Source: an uncultured Treponema sp.
GTDB taxonomy: Bacteria > Spirochaetota > Spirochaetia > Treponematales > Treponemataceae
DNA length: 12,249 nucleotides
NCBI GenBank assembly: GCA_937900125.1
Contig: CALCEK010000094.1
Span: 1 to 12,249 of the forward strand
Direction: 5' to 3'
Shown here: positions 6,616-12,249 of the stretch, one piece after another
How the letters are laid out: the number at the start of each line of letters is the position of its first letter
Position numbering within the stretch: the stretch's first letter is position 1
Notes under the pieces: generated by a model
Databases searched by the model: none
What the model was told of the DNA's origin: nothing
What the model saw: only the letters and a program-made list of their open reading frames with translations
Position numbers and translations under genes: made by a program

Positions 6616-7881
6616 ATGGATATTGATTCTATTTGCGAACAGTTAAGAGCGGGGGCAAAAACGCTCGCCCTTCATTCTGCACTAAAAAAAAATCACGCAC
6701 TCCGTTGTGTTTCTGAATCCATTTTTGCAAACAAAACGCGCATTTTACAAGCGAATGCCCGCGATGTTACCAAAGCTCGTGAACGCGGAATGACGGAAGC
6801 CTTAGTTGAGCGACTTTCTCTTGACGAAAAAAAATTCAATTCAATCCTTGAAGGAATTTCTGTTATAGAAAAACAATCCGACCCAATCGGTTCAGAAGTT
6901 TGCGGTTGGACGCTTCCAAATGGAATCCACATTGCGCAAACAAGAGTTCCGTTGGGAGTTGCGGCGATTATTTACGAAAGCCGACCAAATGTTACCGTTG
7001 ACGCATTCGCGCTTGCCTATAAAAGCGGAAACGCCATTTTGCTACGTGGCTCTTCTTCTGCACTTGAGTCTAACACCGCACTTTTTGAGGCAATTCAAGA
7101 AGGTCTTTGCAAAGCGGGCGATGACGGCGTTCAAAATGCGGTGTACCTTTGCAAAAGCACCGACCATTCTGATGTAGAGCAAATTTTAAATGCTGTAGGA
7201 AAAATTGACGTTGCTTTGCCACGCGGGGGTGCTTCGCTAATAAAAATGGTTGTAGAAAAAGCAAAAATCCCCGTTATACAAACAGGAAGTGGCGTGTGTC
7301 ATTTGTACGTTGATTCTGATGCGGACGTTAAAATGGCTTGCGATATTGCACAAAATGCAAAAATGCAACGTCCTGGGGCTTGCAATGCCATAGAAACAAT
7401 TCTTGTACACAAAGACATTGCTTCTTCTTTTATCCCAGAGCTTTCGTGCGCATTTAAAGGCGGTGTAGATATTTTGGCAGACGAAAACACTTTTAATCTT
7501 CTGCAAAAAACGGAATATCCTAAGCAAAAAATAGCCCATTCAACTCCAGAAGATTATGGATTTGAATTTCTTGATTTAAAAATCGCCTTAAAAACGGTTG
7601 ATTCTTTTGAGGAAGCGGTTGAATTTATCAACGCTCACAACACAAAACACAGCGACTGTATAGTAACAAATAATCGCGCCCGCGCACGGCAATTTCAAAG
7701 CCAAATTGATGCCGCGTGTGTTTACGTGAATGCCAGCACCCGTTTTACCGATGGCGGCGAATTTGGTTTTGGAGCGGAATTGGGAATCAGCACACAAAAA
7801 CTTCATGCTAGAGGTCCAATGGGAATTTCTGCCCTAACAACCACAAAATTTGTAATCGATGGGGACGGGCAAATCCGATGA
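6616..7881 (+). CDS. proA: Gamma-glutamyl phosphate reductase
   Basis: 421 residues, normal length. This cytoplasmic aldehyde-dehydrogenase-fold enzyme reduces gamma-glutamyl phosphate with NADPH to glutamate semialdehyde, the second step of proline synthesis. Visible marks are the PLGVAAIIYESRPNVTVDAF and KSGNAILLRGSS segments of the nucleotide-binding region, LPRGGASLI, the active-site Cys256 in MQRPGACNAIET, and the C-terminal FTDGGEFGFGAELGISTQK with HARGPMG. AAGGAT six bases before the ATG is the ribosome site. The stop overlaps the proB start by four bases (ATGA), indicating translational coupling to the kinase that makes its unstable substrate. All key residues are intact. Confidence 0.96.
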   Translation: MDIDSICEQLRAGAKTLALHSALKKNHALRCVSESIFANKTRILQANARDVTKARERGMTEALVERLSLDEKKFNSILEGISVIEKQSDPIGSEVCGWTLPNGIHIAQTRVPLGVAAIIYESRPNVTVDAFALAYKSGNAILLRGSSSALESNTALFEAIQEGLCKAGDDGVQNAVYLCKSTDHSDVEQILNAVGKIDVALPRGGASLIKMVVEKAKIPVIQTGSGVCHLYVDSDADVKMACDIAQNAKMQRPGACNAIETILVHKDIASSFIPELSCAFKGGVDILADENTFNLLQKTEYPKQKIAHSTPEDYGFEFLDLKIALKTVDSFEEAVEFINAHNTKHSDCIVTNNRARARQFQSQIDAACVYVNASTRFTDGGEFGFGAELGISTQKLHARGPMGISALTTTKFVIDGDGQIR

Positions 7882-8702
7882 CAATTCAAGACGTTCTTAA
7901 CAATTCGCGGAAAATTGTAATAAAAGTTGGGAGCAACACGCTTGCAAAAAGCGATGGCACAATCAACGTTGATTTTATGCTGAATTTTGCCGAACAATGC
8001 GCTTCTTTGATTTTACGCGGAAAGCAAATTATTCTTGTTTCCTCTGGAGCGCAAATTAGCGGACTTTCTACAATCAGCGGTTGGGCGCACAAACGCGATG
8101 TTCATTATAGGCAGGCTTTAAGCGCGATAGGTCAAGTTGAGTTGATGGACAAATGGCGCTTTGCTTTTGCAAAACAAAATCTCCACGTGGCGCAACTGCT
8201 TTTGACAAAAGAGGATTTTGAAGACGACCACCGCACACTCAACATTAGAAACACAATGTTTACGCTTGTTGATGAAAATGTGATTCCGATTATAAATGAA
8301 AACGATTCGGTTGCCTTTGATGAAATCAGAATTGGGGATAATGACAATCTTTCTGCCTTGACTGCGATTTTGTGGAGTGCTGACGTTTTAATTTTGTTCA
8401 GTGACATTGACGGCGTTTACACGGACAATCCAAAAACTTCTCCTGAGGCAAAATTGCTTACGGAGGTAAAAGACATTTCTCTTTTGCGAAGTCAAATTCA
8501 CGTTGGGGAAACAAATAATTTTGGAACGGGCGGAATTGAAACAAAAATTCAGGCGGCAGAAAAAACAACGGCTTTTGGGATTCCGCTTGTGTTAACGAAC
8601 GGAGCATTTTCCCTTTTGGATTTAGCGGAAGGCAAAAAAGAAGGAACTTTATTTGTTGCCGATGAACTTTCCCTTTTTAAAGAAATCACGGGGAAACGCT
8701 AA
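7878..8702 (+). CDS. proB: Glutamate 5-kinase without PUA domain
   Basis: 274 residues. It phosphorylates the gamma-carboxyl of glutamate with ATP, the first and usually proline-inhibited step of proline synthesis. Amino-acid-kinase marks in order are KIVIKVGSNTL, ILVSSGAQISG, the glutamate-site IINENDSVAFDE, IGDNDNLSALTA, the nucleotide-site DIDGVYTDNP and GTGGIETKIQAAE. The Escherichia coli enzyme has about 367 residues with a C-terminal PUA domain; that domain is absent here, as in other short forms of the family. The start overlaps the proA stop by four bases, and the order proA-proB is the reverse of the common proB-proA. No proC is in the window. A terminator follows 78 bases after the stop. 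Confidence 0.95.
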   Translation: MTIQDVLNNSRKIVIKVGSNTLAKSDGTINVDFMLNFAEQCASLILRGKQIILVSSGAQISGLSTISGWAHKRDVHYRQALSAIGQVELMDKWRFAFAKQNLHVAQLLLTKEDFEDDHRTLNIRNTMFTLVDENVIPIINENDSVAFDEIRIGDNDNLSALTAILWSADVLILFSDIDGVYTDNPKTSPEAKLLTEVKDISLLRSQIHVGETNNFGTGGIETKIQAAEKTTAFGIPLVLTNGAFSLLDLAEGKKEGTLFVADELSLFKEITGKR

Positions 8703-8780
8703 AATGCAATATCTCACGGGGACAATGCAGGTAGTTGCCAAAAGTCACAAAAAATATTACATTTACAACAAGAAGTCACT

Positions 8781-8815
8781 GGGGACAGCACAAGCCGTGT
8801 TGTTCCCATTTTTTT
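8781..8815 (+). terminator. Rho-independent terminator of proAB
   Basis: GGGGACAGCAC (8781-8791) pairs along its whole length with GTGTTGTTCCC (8797-8807), allowing two G-U pairs, around a five-base loop. ATTTTTTT follows. It also marks the boundary between the core-like region and the accessory-like region. Confidence 0.85.
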
Positions 8816-8817
8816 AG

Positions 8818-8904
8818 CCTGCGCATGATGGCGGGCAAGTTGCGGAGATGTGCCTTGAGCTGACCATTGAGCACATGACGGGCAAACTGGTAAACGAAAA
8901 ATAA
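8818..8904 (+). pseudogene. Possible 3' remnant of a coding sequence
   Basis: A frame running from a stop at 8815-8817 to TAA at 8902-8904 reads as plausible protein (GGQVAEMCLELTIEHMTGKL and on to VNEK). The residue mix is balanced, unlike random AT-rich spacer. It has no start codon with a ribosome site. It may be the tail of a gene whose front was lost where the terminator now lies. I do not recognise the family; the short length makes this tentative. Confidence 0.3.
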
Positions 8905-8920
8905 AAAGGAAGCATAGAAG

Positions 8921-8965
8921 ATGAGCGAAGCAAAGCAAAACAAAAGCAGCTGCTTGGGAGCATAG
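8921..8965 (+). CDS. Possible 14-residue leader ORF
   Basis: AAGGAAG at 8906-8912 lies eight bases before an ATG that begins a 14-codon frame (MSEAKQNKSSCLGA). Its stop is one base before the ATG of the next gene, and it spans that gene's own ribosome site GGGAG (8956-8960). It could couple or modulate translation of the downstream gene, or be a truncated gene start. Evidence is only the ribosome site and the spacing. Confidence 0.3.
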   Translation: MSEAKQNKSSCLGA

Positions 8966-8966
8966 T

Positions 8967-9479
8967 ATGGCAATTTGGTACGAAGTTGAGAACACGCCTG
9001 ACGGCATAAAAAATTTTCTTGACTGCAACTGGAGTTTTCATGATTTTCGCATAGAAAAGATTTTGTATATCACAAAAAATGATATGATGGAACTGTTTCT
9101 AAAGTATGATACGGCTAAAGAGGGGGTGCTGCTTCGGTTTTTCGGTATGCTAGGGTTCCATGTCGGGTATATGGATTACGAAGTGGACTATCTTTCGGGC
9201 AGTACCATCGTCCAGCAAGATGACGGTTCATTGGTGTGGATTAATACTGACGACTGGGGGGACAAAACGAAAGAGAAACTTGAGGAATTGAAACCGCATT
9301 GCACATGGATTGCATCCGAGCGGATTATGTGGGCGGTAACGGATTCCGAAGGGATTCCTGTTGAGCTGCCTGTAGACAGAGTGAATCAAACTTGGCATGT
9401 ATGGGGAAAACTCGAAAAGAAACATTTTTGTTTGAAAGAGTTTACGGAAAATTGGAATGCACTGGTGAGAAGAAAATGA
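8967..9479 (+). CDS. Unknown Trp-rich protein next to helicase-HNH gene
   Basis: 170 residues, family not recognised. It is soluble-looking, with no signal peptide or membrane span. It is acidic and rich in aromatic residues, with nine tryptophans (for example VWINTDDWGD and TWHVWG). The alternating pattern suggests a beta-rich fold. Segments likely to be conserved are FHDFRIEKI, ELFLKYDT, HVGYMDYEVDYLSG and ERIMWAVTDSEG. GGGAG six bases before the ATG supports the start. The helicase-HNH gene begins 54 bases after its stop on the same strand, so the two may share a transcript. Small proteins beside nuclease genes are sometimes immunity or accessory proteins, but nothing in the sequence proves that here. 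Confidence 0.75.
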   Translation: MAIWYEVENTPDGIKNFLDCNWSFHDFRIEKILYITKNDMMELFLKYDTAKEGVLLRFFGMLGFHVGYMDYEVDYLSGSTIVQQDDGSLVWINTDDWGDKTKEKLEELKPHCTWIASERIMWAVTDSEGIPVELPVDRVNQTWHVWGKLEKKHFCLKEFTENWNALVRRK

Positions 9480-9533
9480 ACGTCAACATAGCAATTCTTT
9501 GCTATAACAAATGCCTTAGTATGGAGAAAAACG

Positions 9534-11951
9534 ATGATTGCATTTGAAAACAAAAGTGCAGCAGCGGTTGAGATTGCAAACGGGAAGAATCCAAAATCAT
9601 TGTACAAACACCAAGAAGAAGCAATGAAAGCCCTGAGCGAAATCAACAAAAAGACTGATTTCAGCGCAATCATCGTGCTTCCAACAGGCGCAGGAAAAAC
9701 GCTTACTTCTGTTTATTGGCTCTTGAAAAATGCCGTCAACAAGCACAAAAAAGTGCTGTGGCTGGCGCATCGTCATTTGCTTTTGGAACAGGCGGCAGAA
9801 GCGTTTGTTTTGAACAGCTATTCAGACCTATTGTCAGAACGCATCAACTACACCTATCGCATTATTTCGGGAATCCACGACAAGCCCGTTCACATTCAGA
9901 TTGATGACGACGTGCTTATTTGTGGAAAAGACAGCATTATCAAGAATCTTTCTGCGCTTGAAAAATGGATAAACAAAGAAGAGATTTATGTCGTTGTTGA
10001 CGAAGCTCATCACGCCGTTTCCCGCACCTATCGAAAAATCATCGATTTCGTGAAAAAGTCGGCTTCGCACGTCAAAATGATTGGGCTGACCGCGACACCG
10101 TATCGCACCGACGACGCAGAAAAAAGTATGCTCGGCTCGATTTTCACCGACGACATCATTTTCAGCATTGGACTTGATACGCTCATAAAGCGAGGAATTC
10201 TCTCTTTTCCAAAATACGAAACGCGCGAAACCAAGTTTTCAGCAGGCGAGCACGTCAGCACGAGTGTTGCAAAGAAAATATCGTTTTCGGACAACTTGCC
10301 AGAAGATTTGGCGAACGAAATCGCAGAAAATAAAGAGCGAAATCATTATATCGTAAAAACATATTTGGACAAAAAAGACGAATATCAGCAGACGATTGTG
10401 TTTGCAGTGAACGTCAATCACGCAATCGAGCTTAATGCGGTGTTTGAGAAATACGGCGTGAAATCGGGGTACATCGTTTCTGATATTCGCGACGCTGTGA
10501 CGAAAGTCAAGATAACAAAAGAAGACAACGAGCGGACAATTCAAGCGTACAAGGACAAAAAACTCGACGTTTTGATAAACGTGAACATTCTCACCGAAGG
10601 CACGGATTTGCCGCAGACGAAGACTGTTTTCTTGACGCGCCCGACTGTATCGAAAGTGCTGATGACGCAGATGGTCGGTCGTGCGTTGCGCGGTGAGGCG
10701 GCGGGCGGCACGAAAGAAGCGTACATCGTCAGCTTTGTGGACAACTGGGAAGACAAGATTTCATTTGAATCGCCCGAAACGATTATGCTGGAAGGCGAAA
10801 TTCCTGAAGACAAGGAATACGAATATCAAAAGAAAAATCTCCGATACATTGCCATTTCGCTTTTGGAAGAGTTCGCGCGCATTATGGACGAAACGGTGGA
10901 TACGAGCGAATTGGAAAATCTGCCGTTTGAAGAGCGAATCCCGCTCGGTATGTATCTCACGTCGTACATCGAAACGGATACCGAAAATGAAAGCAGCCTT
11001 GAGAAAAATCACGCCATTTTGGTGTACAACAACAGCAAAGCAGCGTGGGAATCTCTCATAAAAGCAGTTCCGAACATTCTTGAGTCGCACAACATTTTAA
11101 GCGAAACCATCGGCGACGATGTTCTTGAAAAGTTGATTTCGGAGTGCAGGGAAACATATTTTGCCGACATCGTTTTGCCTCCGTGCAAAGAAATCGATAT
11201 TGAATCGTTGCTGAAACATTTTGCATACAGCGGAACTGCGCCGACATTCAAGCCAATTTCTGAAATCGACAGGCAGAAAGTCAATCTTGCGTCTGTCGCG
11301 CAGGAGATTTATGACGAGGATTGGGGCGAGCGTAAACGAAAAGAGTATCTTGAAAAACTGTGGAATGAAGACGGTTCTCTTTTCAAATTGTATTACACTG
11401 AATATAGTTATTTCTGGAATCAAGTGCATAATGAATTGAAGAAATATTCATATCCGCCTGATAAATCGACACTTCCCGAGCGTCAATTTGAAAAGCGAAA
11501 TCTGGAAGATTTTCCGCTGTACACGCTTCGGCAATATTGTCCCGACGTGGGTAACAAGTTGCGCAACGATGTTTTTGAAGCGGCGAAAGTTGGCGACAAA
11601 TACAAATGCAAGCTGTGCAAAATGACATCGCCGAACCGTGCGGATTTTCAGATTGACCATATTGTGCCGATGTCAAAAGGCGGCAAAACGGTCGCAGAAA
11701 ATCTCCAGCTGCTTTGCAGAAAATGCAACGGTACAAAATCGGACAGTGTTTCTACGGATTTGAGCACGGAGGCGTTGCCGAATGTTGTGCTTGATGCAAA
11801 GAAAACACGAATGACGGTATCTCTCGGCGAAAATTCCAGAAATTACGCGATAAAGGAAGATGAAAAAGTTGACGGCTTCAAAACATTTACATTTGAGGGC
11901 ATTCAATATAGATGTACGCTCAAAGGAAAGGGTAAAATTGAAAAACTATAG
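9534..11951 (+). CDS. SF2 helicase with C-terminal HNH nuclease domain
   Basis: 805 residues. The N-terminal half is an SF2 DNA helicase/translocase of the SSL2/HsdR-like type: Walker A LPTGAGKT (Lys55), motif Ia LAHRHLLLEQA, motif II DEAH (156-159), motif III GLTATPYR, motif V region ILTEGTDLP and motif VI QMVGRALRG (379-387, Arg383 and Arg386). About residues 430-680 are a charged helical region I cannot assign. The C-terminus holds a zinc-type HNH nuclease: Cys692-x-x-Cys695, Asp708-His709 in FQIDHIVPMSKGG, Asn723, and Cys728-x-x-Cys731-Asn732, all intact. The protein probably moves along and cuts DNA, as in restriction or phage-defence enzymes; no methyltransferase is seen nearby. GGAG seven bases before the ATG supports the start. 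Base use is richer in G and C than in genes before 8800, suggesting transfer. Domain calls are strong; the defence role is inferred. Confidence 0.88.
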   Translation: MIAFENKSAAAVEIANGKNPKSLYKHQEEAMKALSEINKKTDFSAIIVLPTGAGKTLTSVYWLLKNAVNKHKKVLWLAHRHLLLEQAAEAFVLNSYSDLLSERINYTYRIISGIHDKPVHIQIDDDVLICGKDSIIKNLSALEKWINKEEIYVVVDEAHHAVSRTYRKIIDFVKKSASHVKMIGLTATPYRTDDAEKSMLGSIFTDDIIFSIGLDTLIKRGILSFPKYETRETKFSAGEHVSTSVAKKISFSDNLPEDLANEIAENKERNHYIVKTYLDKKDEYQQTIVFAVNVNHAIELNAVFEKYGVKSGYIVSDIRDAVTKVKITKEDNERTIQAYKDKKLDVLINVNILTEGTDLPQTKTVFLTRPTVSKVLMTQMVGRALRGEAAGGTKEAYIVSFVDNWEDKISFESPETIMLEGEIPEDKEYEYQKKNLRYIAISLLEEFARIMDETVDTSELENLPFEERIPLGMYLTSYIETDTENESSLEKNHAILVYNNSKAAWESLIKAVPNILESHNILSETIGDDVLEKLISECRETYFADIVLPPCKEIDIESLLKHFAYSGTAPTFKPISEIDRQKVNLASVAQEIYDEDWGERKRKEYLEKLWNEDGSLFKLYYTEYSYFWNQVHNELKKYSYPPDKSTLPERQFEKRNLEDFPLYTLRQYCPDVGNKLRNDVFEAAKVGDKYKCKLCKMTSPNRADFQIDHIVPMSKGGKTVAENLQLLCRKCNGTKSDSVSTDLSTEALPNVVLDAKKTRMTVSLGENSRNYAIKEDEKVDGFKTFTFEGIQYRCTLKGKGKIEKL

Positions 11952-12011
11952 CGGAACAAACCTGGTAATTCTAGATAAAACATTGAAACAACTAATTCTG
12001 GAGGAAGCAAT

Positions 12012-12249
12012 ATGACAGATATAACCCAGCCCAAGATTTATCACATTGACGCGGGCTACAAGATGGTGGACACCTGCGCGGGCGAGTTCAACGCGGAAAC
12101 GCCGTATTTTTATTCGGCATATGCACATTGCGAAACATTGAGCAATGTGGAGAACGAGGCGGAAGCATTTTTGAGGGAACGGAGCCGAAGCATAGAAACA
12201 GAGCGACTCATCTTGCGCCCCTACACTGCGGAAGATGCAGCCAATGACT
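12012..12249 (+). CDS. GNAT acetyltransferase fused to CarB-like piece, 5' end
   Basis: 79 residues are visible before the window ends. Residues about 7-38 (KIYHIDAGYKMVDTCAGEFN then AETPYFYSAY) resemble the VYK-x-VDTCAAEF..TPYYYSTY segment of carbamoyl-phosphate synthase large subunit. Residues 61-79 (IETERLILRPYTAEDAAND) are the typical beginning of a RimJ-like GNAT acetyltransferase, which moves acetyl from acetyl-CoA to an amine. A strong GGAGG ribosome site at 12000-12004 precedes ATG 12012. The usual GNAT start position is Ile61 (ATA at 12192-12194), itself preceded by GGAG at 12181-12184. The CarB piece lacks any catalytic part and probably has no synthase activity. The substrate is unknown. 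Confidence 0.65.
   Translation, partial: MTDITQPKIYHIDAGYKMVDTCAGEFNAETPYFYSAYAHCETLSNVENEAEAFLRERSRSIETERLILRPYTAEDAAND

Noticed and set aside
8704..8817. A 37-codon plus-strand frame with ATG one base after the proB stop
   Set aside because: It runs through the proAB terminator hairpin and its T run, has no ribosome site of its own, and the residues look random.
8909..12197. GAAGCATAGAA shared by 8909-8919 and 12187-12197, considered as a cassette border repeat
   Set aside because: Only 11 bases match, there is no inverted partner or att-like structure, and one copy lies inside coding sequence.
1..12249. CRISPR arrays, tRNA or rRNA genes, insertion sequences
   Set aside because: I saw no regularly spaced direct repeats, no tRNA-like cloverleaf with a CCA end, no rRNA segments, and no transposase frame or paired terminal repeats.

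Overview
The window looks like chromosome from a spirochaete of the Treponema type. This rests on the gene content (proA followed by proB, an M18 aminopeptidase, a PtsN-like IIA protein, a short lipoprotein glucosaminidase and an archaeal-type UMP kinase), on the AT-rich coding style with many T and A runs, and on resemblance of the proteins to treponemal families. It is an inference from reading, not a database match.

Bases 1-8815 look like ordinary core genome. In order they hold: the 3' end of an unrecognised gene; a membrane-anchored protein with two IPT/TIG domains and a transglutaminase-like domain whose catalytic cysteine is alanine; an amino-acid-kinase-fold protein best read as UMP kinase; a glucosaminidase lipoprotein; an M18 aminopeptidase (apeA) with its own sigma70-type promoter; and, on the minus strand, a PTS IIA protein whose promoter places transcription at the A of its ATG. 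Then come a conserved-looking unknown gene and proA-proB, which overlap by 4 bases and end at a clear terminator. ProB and ProA catalyse the first two steps from glutamate towards proline. The intergenic regions on either side of apeA carry degenerate copies of a TCAT..TGAG..CGAA..ATC repeat, each next to a CGCAAA/TTTGCG palindrome. The gap between the divergent ptsN-like and unknown genes holds a long inverted repeat and three copies of GTCTATTGA.

After the proAB terminator the character changes. Bases 8816-12249 use more G and C at third positions and hold accessory-type genes: coding debris, a possible 14-codon leader ORF, a 170-residue tryptophan-rich protein of unknown function, an 805-residue SF2 helicase with an intact C-terminal zinc-type HNH nuclease domain, and the start of a GNAT acetyltransferase fused to a short piece resembling carbamoyl-phosphate synthase large subunit. 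The helicase-HNH protein is the best candidate here for a poorly described system, possibly phage or plasmid defence, with the 170-residue protein as a possible partner.
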